Assembly: GCF_000316685.1 (NCBI RefSeq)
Contig: NC_019680.1
Coordinates: 2,357,501-2,421,500 of the forward strand
From: Synechococcus sp. PCC 6312
Lineage (GTDB): Bacteria > Cyanobacteriota > Cyanobacteriia > Thermosynechococcales > Thermosynechococcaceae
Length of the DNA stretch: 64,000 nucleotides
Reading direction: 5' to 3'
The notes under the pieces are model-generated. The model was not told where the DNA came from, ran no database searches, and saw only the letters and a list, made by a program, of their open reading frames with translations. Made by a program: the position numbers and the translations under genes. Positions 9,980 to 19,259 of this stretch are shown piece by piece; the stretch's first letter is position 1, and the number at the start of each line of letters is the position of its first letter.

Positions 9980-11074
9980 TCAAAGGAGATCCGGAAACTC
10001 TTTATGGAGGGCGGGGTGGATCAGACGCTGATTTTGGACATTGATGCCCAGGCCCAGGCCCCGATCTTGGTCACAGGCCTCGATCCCGAGATCTGCTAAT
10101 TTCAAGACAAAGGGCAAGGTACTATTGGTCAAGGCCTGGGTGGCCGTGCGGGGAACAGCTCCGGGCATATTCGGGACACCATAGTGAACGACCCCTGCTT
10201 CTACATAGGTGGGTTGAGAGTGGGACGTTGGTCGGAGTGTTTCAATACAGCCCCCCTGATCCACCGCCACATCCACAATCACCGATCCCGGAATCATCTG
10301 CTGCACCAGGCCCCGTGAGACTAAACAAGGCGGTCGCTGGCCTGGAATTAAAACCGCCCCAATCAGTAAATCAGCCGTGGGCATGACTTGAGCTAGGGCA
10401 TTTGAGGTGCTGTAGAGATAATTTACCCTTGCTCCAAAGAGAGTTTCTAAGTAGCACAGCCGCTCAACATTGACATCAAAAATCGTCACATTGGCCCCAA
10501 ACCCCACCGCAATCCGAGCCGCCTCAGTCCCCACTACCCCACCGCCCAAGATCACCACATGGCCAGGTTGGACACCGGGTAAGCCACTGAGTAATATCCC
10601 CCGCCCTCCTTGAGAACGCTCTAGAAACCGGGCCCCAAACTGCACCGCCAATCGTCCGGCAATCATGCTCATGGGGGTTAAGAGGGGAAAACTGATTTGG
10701 CCACCTCGCTCCCGTTCCACCGTTTCATAGGCAATGGCAGTCAAGTCGGTTTTTAAGAGGGTTTCAGTTAGGTCTCGATTAGCGGCTAAGTGTAAGTAGG
10801 TGAATAAAATCTTGGGAAGTGTTAAAAAATTATACTCACTCGCGAGGGGTTCTTTGACCTTAATGACCATCTCCTGATCCCAGGCCTGGGCCGCAGTCAA
10901 AACAATGGTGGCCCCAACCGCTTGATAATCTGCATCCCTAAACCCAGAACCCAGACCCGCACCCGATTCCACAAATACCTGATGCCCTCGCTCCTGTAAA
11001 GCTTGAACCGATGCCGGACTTAAACCCACGCGGAATTCCTGGTCTTTGATTTCTTTGGGTAAACCGATATTCAT
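9980..11074 (-). CDS. ald: Alanine dehydrogenase
   Basis: NAD-dependent oxidative deamination of L-alanine to pyruvate and ammonia, or the reverse. The 364-residue protein starts with the family block GLPKEIKDQEFRVGLSP, has the substrate Lys in MVIKVKEPL, a His in YLHLAANR, and a dinucleotide fold starting GGGVVGTEAARIA (about residues 174-186) ending in the acidic TIFDVN. The C-terminal PNMPGAVPRTAT segment is diagnostic for Ald rather than pyridine nucleotide transhydrogenase alpha. It lies alone between the DUF3172 gene and the YbjN-like gene. Confidence 0.95.
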   Translation of the reverse strand: MNIGLPKEIKDQEFRVGLSPASVQALQERGHQVFVESGAGLGSGFRDADYQAVGATIVLTAAQAWDQEMVIKVKEPLASEYNFLTLPKILFTYLHLAANRDLTETLLKTDLTAIAYETVERERGGQISFPLLTPMSMIAGRLAVQFGARFLERSQGGRGILLSGLPGVQPGHVVILGGGVVGTEAARIAVGFGANVTIFDVNVERLCYLETLFGARVNYLYSTSNALAQVMPTADLLIGAVLIPGQRPPCLVSRGLVQQMIPGSVIVDVAVDQGGCIETLRPTSHSQPTYVEAGVVHYGVPNMPGAVPRTATQALTNSTLPFVLKLADLGIEACDQDRGLGLGINVQNQRLIHPALHKEFPDLL

Positions 11075-11119
11075 AACAGGCCTGGAGGGATTGAGTGGAA
11101 GACGATGAAGGGCAGATGC

Positions 11120-11659
11120 CTAGAAGTTATTGGTTTCGGAAGGATTATTCCCTAACCCCGGCATTCCCAAAAACAAATTTTGATCGGCATTGCTCTGATA
11201 GATACAGTTAATTTTGGGGGAGTTTTCGATAGAGCCAGTAAAACCAAAGGTATTCAAGCGTTGCCGACATTCTCGCAGCTGATCCCCTGTGATCAATTTC
11301 CGTTGCTCCAGTAAACCAATATTGTTGGCCCGCACCACACAGCCCGGTTGCATCACGGGTTGAGAGACAAAGACATTAAAGGGGTTAAACGTGACAAACA
11401 CCCGCGAATCCACAACAATGGCACTGGCTCCATATTGGACACAGAGTTCGGGATTAGGGGCACTTTGGTCAATGAACTGGGTTGAAGCTACATTTTCCGG
11501 GTTCAAGGTCGTAGTTTTACTAAAGGCCACGCCAACGCCAATCCCGAGAATAAATACGCCTCCCAACACCGCTAAAGTCGTGGAATTCATCGGAGAGGTA
11601 GAAGCAGCAGAACGGGTCGGACGGGGGGGCACGTTGCGGGGTGGGGGACGACGGGGCAT
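11120..11659 (-). CDS. DUF3172 family membrane-anchored protein
   Basis: A 179-residue protein with a Pro/Arg-rich cytoplasmic N-terminus, one hydrophobic segment (about residues 28-47, TTLAVLGGVFILGIGVGVAF) and a soluble domain with three or four Cys. The soluble part (CVQYGASAIVVDSRVFVTFNPF, then PGCV.R..N...L) is the pattern of DUF3172, a family restricted to cyanobacteria and plastids. Function is unknown. It is divergent from the ArsA-like gene at 11809. It may be cotranscribed with ald, which begins 45 bases downstream. Confidence 0.75.
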   Translation of the reverse strand: MPRRPPPRNVPPRPTRSAASTSPMNSTTLAVLGGVFILGIGVGVAFSKTTTLNPENVASTQFIDQSAPNPELCVQYGASAIVVDSRVFVTFNPFNVFVSQPVMQPGCVVRANNIGLLEQRKLITGDQLRECRQRLNTFGFTGSIENSPKINCIYQSNADQNLFLGMPGLGNNPSETNNF

Positions 11660-11808
11660 AGGCCTAAAACTGAAACTAACCTGATAATGCTACTCCAGTA
11701 TGCCCTGCCAATGGGTTGTTTGGGGATCAGTCCGGGTTCTAGGAGTGATTATGAACAAGCTGCAAAATTTCTTTACAATGAGAGGGCAGTAACGCGGTTG
11801 CAACCCTA

Positions 11809-12990
11809 ATGCGTGTAATTTTAATGACCGGAAAAGGTGGTGTCGGGAAAACGTCTGTGGCGGCGGCAACGGGGTTACGGTGCGCGGAATTGGGCTATAA
11901 AACCCTCGTGTTAAGTACCGATCCAGCCCACTCTCTGGCGGATAGCTTTGATCAGGAATTGGGCCATATTCCAGCCCAGATCAGTCCTAATCTTTGGGGT
12001 GCGGAACTCGATGCGCTGATGGAGCTGGAAGACAATTGGGGGGCTGTCAAACGCTACATTACCCAGGTTTTACAAGCGCGGGGTCTGGAAGGGGTACAAG
12101 CCGAGGAGTTAGCCATTCTGCCAGGGATGGATGAGATTTTTGCCTTAGTCCGGATGAAACGCCATTATGACGAAGGCCTCTATGAAGTATTGATTATTGA
12201 CTCTGCCCCCACGGGAACAGCCTTGCGACTCTTGAGCCTCCCGGAAGTGAGTGGCTGGTATATGCGGCGGTTCTACAAGCCCTTACAACGGATGTCGGTA
12301 GCCCTGCGCCCATTGGTGGAACCCATTTTTAGACCCCTGGTGGGATTTTCCTTGCCCGATCAAGAGGTGATGGATGCTCCCTATGAATTTTATGAGCAGA
12401 TTGAAGCCTTGGAAAAAGTGCTAACGGATAATACTGTAACGTCAGTCCGGCTCGTGACCAACCCTGAAAAAATGGTGATCAAGGAGTCTTTGCGGGCCCA
12501 TGCCTACCTGAGTTTGTATAACGTGGCAACGGATATGGTGGTGGCTAACCGAATTATTCCCGATACGGTCAGTGATCCATTTTTTACCCGTTGGAAAGAG
12601 TCCCAGCAGCAATATCGTCAAGAAATTCATGATAATTTTCGCCCCTTGCCCGTTAAAGAAGTGCCGTTGTTTGCCGAGGAATTGTGTGGGTTAGAGGCTC
12701 TCCACCGTCTCAAAGATACCCTTTATGCCAATGAAGACCCAGCCCAGGTCTATTACAAGGAAAATACGATTCGCGTCATTTCCGACCAAGGAGAATACAG
12801 CCTGGAGCTTTATTTGCCGGGAATTCCCAAGGAAAAAATTGAACTGAACAAAAACGCAGATGAGTTAAATATCCGGATTGGCAATCATCGCCGGAATATG
12901 GTGTTGCCGCAGGGGTTGGCCGGGATGCAGCCCGTGGGAGCCAAGATGGATGAGGACTATTTGAAAATTCGTTTTGCCAACGCCTCGTAG
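11809..12990 (+). CDS. ArsA/GET3-like ATPase with C-terminal Hsp20-like domain
   Basis: A SIMIBI-class ATPase of 393 residues. The deviant Walker [10 protein letters not shown] lies at residues 7-15, switch motifs STDPAHS and [12 protein letters not shown] follow, and the last 80 residues (from about 312, [18 protein letters not shown] to the end) form a beta-sandwich like small heat-shock proteins (the ArsA_HSP20 domain). Known relatives are GET3 and bacterial ArsA; without an arsenite pump nearby it is more likely a protein-targeting or chaperone-type ATPase than an arsenical pump subunit. This domain order is standard in cyanobacteria. The lipase-like gene follows after 17 bases on the same strand. 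Confidence 0.85.
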   Translation: MRVILMTGKGGVGKTSVAAATGLRCAELGYKTLVLSTDPAHSLADSFDQELGHIPAQISPNLWGAELDALMELEDNWGAVKRYITQVLQARGLEGVQAEELAILPGMDEIFALVRMKRHYDEGLYEVLIIDSAPTGTALRLLSLPEVSGWYMRRFYKPLQRMSVALRPLVEPIFRPLVGFSLPDQEVMDAPYEFYEQIEALEKVLTDNTVTSVRLVTNPEKMVIKESLRAHAYLSLYNVATDMVVANRIIPDTVSDPFFTRWKESQQQYRQEIHDNFRPLPVKEVPLFAEELCGLEALHRLKDTLYANEDPAQVYYKENTIRVISDQGEYSLELYLPGIPKEKIELNKNADELNIRIGNHRRNMVLPQGLAGMQPVGAKMDEDYLKIRFANAS

Positions 12991-13007
12991 GTTCAGGTCT
13001 GGTGCTT

Positions 13008-13709
13008 ATGTCTCTCCCTGTGGTGATTTTGCCAGGCTATTTAGCGGGTGCAGATGATTATATTCCGTTGCAGAACAGCCTCTTAGCCTTGGGGATTTTG
13101 GCCAGGATTGTGCCTCTCCGGGGACAGGATTGGTTAGTCACCATTGGCGGCCGGCCTGTAACTCCGATTTTGAATCAATTAGCGGCCACAGTGGCTCAGG
13201 TGCAGGCAGATTCCGGTAGTGAACAGGTAAATATCATTGGTCATTCGGCGGGGGGCTGGATTGCCAGGGTTTATTTAGGGGATCAACCTTACTGCGGCCA
13301 GGCCTGGGATGGGAAACGTTATGTTAAAACCCTCGTCAGTTTAGGCACTCCCCACACCAGTCAGGAACGTTGGACGAAGAAAAACCTGGATTTTGTCAAT
13401 ACCACCTACCCAGGGGCCTTTTATGACCAGGTGCAGTATGTCTGTGTGGCGGGCAAAGCCATTTATGGACAAAATACTTGGCCCTTGGAGCGTTGGTTTA
13501 CCTATCAAAGCTATCAACTCACCTGTGGGGAGGGCCAGGCCTGGGGAGATGGAGTCACGCCCGTAATTTCAGCCCATTTAACCGGAGCAGAAAATATCAC
13601 CCTAGAGGGAGTCCTCCATGCCCCGCGCAGTCGTTCCCGTGATTGCCCCAATGCTCCTTGGTATGGCTCTGAAACCATCATCCCGGCCTGGGTGAACGCG
13701 CTCCTTTAG
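13008..13709 (+). CDS. Lipase-like alpha/beta hydrolase
   Basis: A 233-residue alpha/beta hydrolase. It starts with the oxyanion-strand VVILPGYLAG, has the nucleophile elbow GHSAGG at about residues 80-85, an Asp in the GDGVTPV segment and a His near the C-terminus (GVLHAPR), which together form a plausible Ser-Asp-His triad. It resembles PGAP1-like or triacylglycerol-lipase-like proteins of cyanobacteria. No signal peptide, so it acts in the cytoplasm or at a membrane surface. I prefer the ATG at 13008 (MSLPVVIL) to the GTG six bases upstream. It is probably cotranscribed with the ArsA-like gene. Confidence 0.8.
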   Translation: MSLPVVILPGYLAGADDYIPLQNSLLALGILARIVPLRGQDWLVTIGGRPVTPILNQLAATVAQVQADSGSEQVNIIGHSAGGWIARVYLGDQPYCGQAWDGKRYVKTLVSLGTPHTSQERWTKKNLDFVNTTYPGAFYDQVQYVCVAGKAIYGQNTWPLERWFTYQSYQLTCGEGQAWGDGVTPVISAHLTGAENITLEGVLHAPRSRSRDCPNAPWYGSETIIPAWVNALL

Positions 13710-13725
13710 AACTCTGGATCCGGGG

Positions 13726-14739
13726 CTAAAATTTGGGGCAAAATCCCATGGCCTGGCGAACTTGAGAGAGAGTTTCTTGAGCCAACGTCTCGGCCTTGAA
13801 TCGGCCCTGCTCCAAAACCTCTGCTAAATAGCTCTGGTCAGACATGATTTCCTGATAGCGGGCCTGGATTGGGGTGAGTGCGGCAATGATCGCATCCGTG
13901 AGTAAGGGTTTGAACTGGCCCCAGCCCATTTCGGCACAGTCGGCAGCTACTTTTGCCTTGGGTTGATCGGTCAGCACCATGTAAAGCCCCAGCAAATTGT
14001 GACATTCTGGCCGTGATGGATCATCAAAAACCAGGCCCCGGTGGGGATCGGTTTTGCAACGCTTAATTTTCTTCCGAATTTCATCAGGGCTATCTAGCAA
14101 GTTAATCCGGCTCAGTTCTGAAGGATCGGACTTAGACATTTTTTTAGTCCCATCGGTTAAGCTCATCACCCGCGCCCCCTCAGTCCGAATTAAAGGCTGG
14201 GGAAGTTTCAGGACCGGATTGGCCTCGGAACCAAACAGATAATTGACGCGCACGGCAATATCGCGGGTGAGTTCTAGGTGTTGTTTTTGATCCTCGCCCA
14301 CGGGCACCAGATCGGCCTGGTAAAGGAGAATATCAGCAGCCATCAAAACTGGATAATCCAACAACCCGGCACAAACATTTTCACCCTGCTTAATGGCTTT
14401 TTCCTTGAACTGGATCATATCTTCCAGCCAATTCAGGGGGGTAATGCAGTTCAGCAGCCAAGTGAGTTCCGCATGGGCCGAGACATGGGATTGAATAAAG
14501 ATCTGGGCGTGAGCCAAATCAATGCCACAGGCCAGGTAGAGGGCAGCCACTTTCCGGGTATTTTCAGCCAGGGTTTTGGGGTCGTGGGGAACCGTAATGG
14601 CGTGTAAATCCACCACACAAAAGTAGTTTTCATAGTTGGCCTGGCCGGCGACCCAGTTGCGAATCGCCCCTAAATAGTTCCCTAAATGCAAGCTGCCCGT
14701 TGGTTGAACTCCAGAAAGAACCCGTTGTTTGGTGGTCAT
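13726..14739 (-). CDS. trpS: Tryptophanyl-tRNA synthetase
   Basis: Class I aminoacyl-tRNA synthetase charging tRNA-Trp. The HIGH-equivalent is PTGSLHLGNYLGA at residues 12-24 and the KMSKS loop is present as KKMSKSDPS near residue 200. The GEDQKQHLELTRDIA block, also canonical, contacts the substrate. The 337-residue length is normal. It is convergent with the lipase-like gene, from which it is separated by only 16 bases, and is followed upstream on the same strand by nth 125 bases away. Confidence 0.97.
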   Translation of the reverse strand: MTTKQRVLSGVQPTGSLHLGNYLGAIRNWVAGQANYENYFCVVDLHAITVPHDPKTLAENTRKVAALYLACGIDLAHAQIFIQSHVSAHAELTWLLNCITPLNWLEDMIQFKEKAIKQGENVCAGLLDYPVLMAADILLYQADLVPVGEDQKQHLELTRDIAVRVNYLFGSEANPVLKLPQPLIRTEGARVMSLTDGTKKMSKSDPSELSRINLLDSPDEIRKKIKRCKTDPHRGLVFDDPSRPECHNLLGLYMVLTDQPKAKVAADCAEMGWGQFKPLLTDAIIAALTPIQARYQEIMSDQSYLAEVLEQGRFKAETLAQETLSQVRQAMGFCPKF

Positions 14740-14864
14740 GACGCTGGTGGGTGGTGGATCAAGTGAATCAATAGTGAAGGGCTGGTGATGGTGAGATTTG
14801 TATGGTTAGCCAAACCTTGCGACCCTTGATTTTACGGCCTCTCGGACTGTATTGGCTGGGGCAA

Positions 14865-15584
14865 TCAGGAACCATCTGTAATTTTCCTTGGGTTGGGAGC
14901 AGGGGGCGGTGGGTCAAAGCGGGGCGGTTGGGGTTTTGGGGCGGTGGGACAGAGATCAGCTAAATCACATTGGTCACAGAGGGGTTTACGGGCATTACAG
15001 ATGGCACGACCATGATAAATCAACCGAATTGACCAGTTTTCCCAGTCGGGTTGGGGCAATAAGCGCATTAAGTCCCGTTCAATTTTGATCGGTTCTGTCG
15101 CTTTGGTCAGGCCCAGGCGTTGACTCAGGCGTTTGACATGGGTATCAACCGTTACGCCCATATTGATGCCATAACCATGGGCCAACACCACATTGGCTGT
15201 TTTGCGGGCCACACCGGGTAAGGTCAACAGGTCTTCCATCACCTGAGGAACTTCTCCCCCATAGATCGTGACAATCCGCTGACAGGCCCCTTGGATGTGC
15301 TTGGCTTTGTTGCGATAAAATCCGGTCGAGCGGATTAAGGATTCAATCTCTAAAATATCGGCACTGGCCAAGGCCTGGGCATCAGGGAAACGGGCAAACA
15401 ACGCTGGGGTCACTTGATTAACCCGCTCATCTGTACATTGGGCGGAGAGGATGGTCGCCACGAGTAATTGGACAACCGTTTCATAGTTCAGGCTACAGGT
15501 GGCATCGGGATACAAACGCTTCAGGCGAATCAGGAGTTCAAGGGCCCGTTGTTGATTGGCTGAGAGTTTGCGGGTGATGGCCAT
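14865..15584 (-). CDS. nth: Endonuclease III (DNA glycosylase/AP lyase)
   Basis: Base-excision repair enzyme removing oxidised pyrimidines. The helix-hairpin-helix LPGVARKTANVVL (about residues 124-136) is followed by the catalytic Asp in GVTVDTHVKRL. The iron-sulfur cluster motif C-X6-C-X2-C-X5-C is complete near residues 205-221 (CNARKPLCDQCDLADLC). The catalytic Lys is in the second-helix region before the HhH. A Pro-rich tail of about 20 residues extends beyond the core. It shares its strand with trpS downstream and the small membrane protein upstream. Confidence 0.96.
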   Translation of the reverse strand: MAITRKLSANQQRALELLIRLKRLYPDATCSLNYETVVQLLVATILSAQCTDERVNQVTPALFARFPDAQALASADILEIESLIRSTGFYRNKAKHIQGACQRIVTIYGGEVPQVMEDLLTLPGVARKTANVVLAHGYGINMGVTVDTHVKRLSQRLGLTKATEPIKIERDLMRLLPQPDWENWSIRLIYHGRAICNARKPLCDQCDLADLCPTAPKPQPPRFDPPPPAPNPRKITDGS

Positions 15585-15610
15585 AGCAGCAGGGATGGAG
15601 TGATGATTAG

Positions 15611-15988
15611 CTATTCGCGAATGTCTAAGGTATCAAGATCAATGGCCTGGGACCCCCCTTGAGCGAGTAGGCTGAGGAGTTTACCCAATTGCGACCAAAT
15701 TAAGGCTCCGGTTCCCAAGGTCAAAATGAAGGAGACAATGCCACTCAGCCAGAGGGGAAACCCATAGATAGACAAACCAGATGCAAGGAAAGAGCAGACC
15801 CCGCCACAAATACCCAAATAAGGAACAAAGAGTTGCCCCCCTTGGAGTTGGCTGAGGATTCGAGTCGAGCGCGTCCGTGACCATTCTCCTACCCGTTCTT
15901 TTAGGGTAATTTCAAAGGCCCGACCACAGGCGATGGCGGCAACCAGACTAGCAACCAGTAAAAAATAGGGCGGCTCGATATACCCCAC
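15611..15988 (-). CDS. Small membrane protein of unknown function
   Basis: A 125-residue protein with an N-terminal hydrophobic segment (about residues 8-24), a basic stretch with KERVGEW and RTRSTR, then two further hydrophobic segments (about 53-78 and 80-105) and an acidic C-terminus. I recognise no family. It is on the same strand as nth, 26 bases upstream of it, so it may share its transcript. The 350-base region to the divergent peptide precursor at 16343 holds a candidate promoter (see 16267-16286) but no other gene that I can see. Confidence 0.6.
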   Translation of the reverse strand: MGYIEPPYFLLVASLVAAIACGRAFEITLKERVGEWSRTRSTRILSQLQGGQLFVPYLGICGGVCSFLASGLSIYGFPLWLSGIVSFILTLGTGALIWSQLGKLLSLLAQGGSQAIDLDTLDIRE

Positions 15989-16266
15989 AACCCACTCCTT
16001 AAAATTTAATAAAGATAGTTAATGATTCTTTACTAAGGGTACAGCAAGATTCACCCCAATTCGGAGGAGTTTTGTCCAAGCTGACCGGGTAAGTCCTCTG
16101 TCATTAAACTAACCAGAAAAGTAACCAACTCTGGGCTTGGATATTTTAGACATGAGTTAGTCTGATCCACCAGGAATCCCTACTGAAATCCCTTCCTTGG
16201 GAGAGTTGATACTTCGTTCTAAAACTTCCACTCCTGCGCGACCAATAATCCTGGGCCAACACAAAC

Positions 16267-16286
16267 GGGTTAACCCAGTCTATAAT
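16267..16286 (+). promoter_or_regulatory. Candidate promoter/operator of the peptide locus
   Basis: A perfect 10-base palindrome GGGTTAACCC (16267-16276) sits four bases upstream of a consensus -10 hexamer TATAAT (16281-16286). The predicted transcript start would be near 16293, giving a leader of about 50 bases before the precursor ATG at 16343. The -35 region is weak, which would suit activator- or repressor-controlled expression. The palindrome lies where a repressor would block polymerase. This is inference from position only. Confidence 0.45.
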
Positions 16287-16342
16287 GCAACCGATGTAGT
16301 AAATTGAGATTGTCTTCTAGAGCAGTTGGGTTGTGGCGCGCT

Positions 16343-16642
16343 ATGCCAAATGAAACAAATAGAGTGACTCATGGCACAGCCAGTTTATTGTTTTTGTTGA
16401 CGCTCCTAAATGCCAATTCTGCCAATGCCACGGTTAACCAGGCCGAGACCTTAGTTCCTTCCCCAACTATCCCGGCCCGTTTAGCGGCGGTGCGACAACA
16501 ATTAGAGACGGCTAAGCAGCTTGCCCCCACAAGTTCAGGTGTGTTTCAGGAGAATTTACACTTGGCGGCCTGGGAAGATAGTTGGGTGAATTTTAATGAT
16601 GGAGCCTATTGGGAAGATATTTGGTCAGACTTTAGTAATTAG
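16343..16642 (+). CDS. Putative cyclophane-type RiPP precursor peptide
   Basis: A 99-residue secreted-looking peptide immediately before a radical SAM/SPASM maturase. Residues 13-30 are a hydrophobic signal-like segment ending in ANA, residues 35-73 a hydrophilic leader (RLAAVRQQLETAKQ) and the last 23 residues a core dense in aromatic-X-Asp/Asn triplets: WED 77-79, WVN 81-83, FND 84-86, WED 90-92, WSD 94-96, FSN 97-99. Such triplets are what three-residue cyclophane-forming enzymes crosslink. The leader looks like the precursors of GRRM/OscA-type systems, but the usual Gly/Arg-rich repeat tail is absent. The ATG at 16343 is preferred to the TTG at 16304. Product structure and role are unknown. 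Confidence 0.75.
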   Translation: MPNETNRVTHGTASLLFLLTLLNANSANATVNQAETLVPSPTIPARLAAVRQQLETAKQLAPTSSGVFQENLHLAAWEDSWVNFNDGAYWEDIWSDFSN

Positions 16643-16696
16643 TCAGTTATTAGTCAGTCATTAGTCATCTTTCAGGTACCTTAAATATCCCTTGAA

Positions 16697-17869
16697 ATGC
16701 TTATTTCTTCAACAGAGTTGGCAACCTTTGGCCCATTTCGACTGGTGATCATTCAACCAACGCCTTTTTGTAATATTAACTGTGATTATTGTTATCTACC
16801 TGACCGTCAATCCCGGCAGATTTTAGATTTAGATTTAATTGAACCGATCTTTACTAATCTCCTCCAGAGCCGGTTTTTGGGGCAGCACTTTACGGTCTGC
16901 TGGCATGCAGGCGAACCGTTGGCCCTTCCAGTAGCGTTTTATGGCCAGGCCCTTGAAAAAATTAACCAAATCCAGGCCCGTTACCCAGATGTTGACTGCC
17001 TGATTACCCATGCCCTGCAAACCAATGGCACCTTAATTACCCCAGCCTGGTGTGAGTTATTTCAGAAGTACCAAATCTCAGTCGGTGTCAGTATAGATGG
17101 CCCCGCTTTTTTACACGATGCTCACCGGCAAACCCGCACTGGCCTGGGAACCCATGCAGCAACCCTGCGCGGCATTCAGCATCTCCAGGCCTGGAACATT
17201 AACTTTCATACGATTACCGTCCTAACCCAAGAAACCTTACACCATCCCCAGGCCCTCTTTGACTTCTTTTGGGAGGCAGGAATTCATAATATTGGGTTTA
17301 ATGTTGAGGAAATTGAAGGAGCCCATGCTCAATCCAGTTTGCAAGGGGATACAGAAGAGTTATATCTCGAGTTCATGGAAACATTTTGGCACCTAACCAA
17401 ACAAACCCAAGGAAAATTGAAGGTACGGGAATTTGATCGAATTAGTGAGTGTCTCTATACCCAAAAACAGCTATCCCGGAATCAGTTGTGTACCCCCTTT
17501 GCAATGGTCAATATTGATGTGAATGGTAACTTTTCCACCTATTCACCGGAATTGTTAGGCATGACCAGTGATGATTATGGGCGGTTTATTCTAGGCCATG
17601 TTCAGACGGATTCCTTTGAGGCTGCTTGCTTCACCCCGAAGTTTGCTCAAATCTATGCCGATATCCAGGCCGGGGTAGTCGCTTGTCGAGACAGTTGTGA
17701 TTATTTTGATATCTGTGGTGGGGGCGCGCCTAGTAATAAGTATTGGGAACATGGAACCTTTCAAGCGACAGAAACTCTCCATTGCCGCTACACGCAAAAA
17801 TTGCTCCTAGATTTGATTTTGGCTGATGTAGAAAAGAGCCTAGGGCAAGCAACAGTTAAATTCCCATAG
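16697..17869 (+). CDS. Radical SAM/SPASM peptide maturase, GrrM/OscB-like
   Basis: A 390-residue radical SAM enzyme. The AdoMet-binding cluster motif C-X3-C-X2-C is C25, C29, C32 (CNINCDYC). A WHAGEPL block follows, as in the GrrM family, and the SPASM region near the C-terminus has CRDSCDYFDICGGGAPSNKY plus a final HCRY Cys, binding auxiliary iron-sulfur clusters. Relatives crosslink aromatic side chains of precursor peptides to the beta-carbon two residues on. It begins 54 bases after the precursor stop, on the same strand, and no transporter or protease follows. ubiA lies 215 bases downstream and appears unrelated; I see no gene in that spacer. Confidence 0.88.
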   Translation: MLISSTELATFGPFRLVIIQPTPFCNINCDYCYLPDRQSRQILDLDLIEPIFTNLLQSRFLGQHFTVCWHAGEPLALPVAFYGQALEKINQIQARYPDVDCLITHALQTNGTLITPAWCELFQKYQISVGVSIDGPAFLHDAHRQTRTGLGTHAATLRGIQHLQAWNINFHTITVLTQETLHHPQALFDFFWEAGIHNIGFNVEEIEGAHAQSSLQGDTEELYLEFMETFWHLTKQTQGKLKVREFDRISECLYTQKQLSRNQLCTPFAMVNIDVNGNFSTYSPELLGMTSDDYGRFILGHVQTDSFEAACFTPKFAQIYADIQAGVVACRDSCDYFDICGGGAPSNKYWEHGTFQATETLHCRYTQKLLLDLILADVEKSLGQATVKFP

Positions 17870-18084
17870 AAATCTCCCCCAGGCCTGGGTTTAATGCTCC
17901 CCAGATACTGCGCGAGTCCTTGGCGATCTAAGAATTTCGAGCGAAAAATAATTCTTGCCCAACTCATGCCCTCTAGAACACATCGGTAAATTCAGCTTAA
18001 AATTTGTTTACAGACCAGATTGATCCTGTCCCAAATTAGGGATAAAGGGATTAGTTTCTTCTCTAGTTTTGTGGCGGTGATATT

Positions 18085-18978
18085 GTGCTGGATACTCCCC
18101 CTGTCCCGACAAATTCCTCTCCCACCTGGATCGCGATCCTTAAGCTATTGCGCTGGGACAAGCCGGCCGGCCGCTTCATTTTGATGATTCCGGCCCTGTG
18201 GGCAGCGGTGTTGGCGAGTCGAGGCTTACCACCCCTAGGTTTAATCCTGATGATTGTGATTGGAACGTTTGCGACCAGTGGGGCCGGCTGTGTGGTGAAT
18301 GATCTCTGGGATCGGGATATAGACCCCCATGTCCAACGGACTAAACAACGCCCCTTGGCCAGTCGGCGGCTTTCGGTCTTGATCGGTCTGGTGGTGGCCA
18401 CAGTCGCTTTTGGGCTGGCCTGGGGCGTGGCGTTATATTTGAATCCCCTCAGCTTTTGGTTAGCCGTGGCCGCCGTTCCCGTAATTATTGCCTATCCCCT
18501 GGCGAAACGAGTTTTTCCCTTGCCCCAATTGGTGCTGTCCTTGGCCTGGGGGTTTGCGGTCTTGATCAGTTGGACAGCAGTGACAGGGACCTTAGAAATT
18601 GCCACTGGTTTACTTTGGGCAGCGGTCGTGGCCTGGACAATGGGGTTTGATACGGTCTATGCCTTGGCGGATCGGGAGGATGATCGGCGCTTAGGAATTA
18701 ACAGTAGTGCCTTATTCTTTGGCTCCCAGGCCCCGAATGCGATTGCTGGGTTTTATGGATTGACCGTCCTATTTTTAGGGATATTGGGTTGGACACAGGG
18801 CCTGGGCTGGGGGTTTGGACTGACTTTGACGATTGCTACTTACTTTTGGCTCAAGCAATATCTGCAATTGCGCTATCCCCAATTACCCCCTCAACGTTAT
18901 GGCGAATTCTTCAGCGAGAACGTCTGGATTGGCTTCTTACTCTTGGCGGGAATGGTCTCAGCCTGTGCCTTCTCCTAA
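18085..18978 (+). CDS. ubiA: UbiA-type 4-hydroxybenzoate polyprenyltransferase
   Basis: An integral membrane prenyltransferase of 297 residues with about eight hydrophobic segments. Both Asp-rich Mg-diphosphate motifs are visible: NDLWDRDID (about residues 72-80) and DREDDRR (about 196-202). In cyanobacteria this protein attaches a solanesyl chain to 4-hydroxybenzoate in plastoquinone synthesis; I infer the same here from the DKPAGR motif and family length. The start is a GTG at 18085. The following 281-base spacer to the peroxiredoxin gene contains no gene that I can recognise. Confidence 0.88.
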   Translation: MLDTPPVPTNSSPTWIAILKLLRWDKPAGRFILMIPALWAAVLASRGLPPLGLILMIVIGTFATSGAGCVVNDLWDRDIDPHVQRTKQRPLASRRLSVLIGLVVATVAFGLAWGVALYLNPLSFWLAVAAVPVIIAYPLAKRVFPLPQLVLSLAWGFAVLISWTAVTGTLEIATGLLWAAVVAWTMGFDTVYALADREDDRRLGINSSALFFGSQAPNAIAGFYGLTVLFLGILGWTQGLGWGFGLTLTIATYFWLKQYLQLRYPQLPPQRYGEFFSENVWIGFLLLAGMVSACAFS

Positions 18979-19259
18979 GGGAAAAAAACCTGTTTTTCTA
19001 GGACTAAATGGATTGATACTTATTGATGAGGAGTGGGTTTTCTGCCTTGGAACTCAGAAACAGATTGTCAGTCAGTTAGCCCTTGTTAAAAAAAAGCAGG
19101 CAGATCAGAAACCTAACTCAAAGTAGATTTCCAATCTGTCCAAAAGATAAGCTCCGAGGTAGGGAGGATAACAACTCGACGTTTGGGAAGCTCCCTCAGG
19201 CAAGCGTAACAATTCCCTTAATGTCTAGGTTTGTCGCCCTTCAATCAATGTCCCTGGGC

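Noticed and set aside
18979-19259. Possible small RNA or gene between ubiA and bcp
   Set aside because: No stable hairpin with a T run and no frame with a start, ribosome-binding site and protein-like composition.
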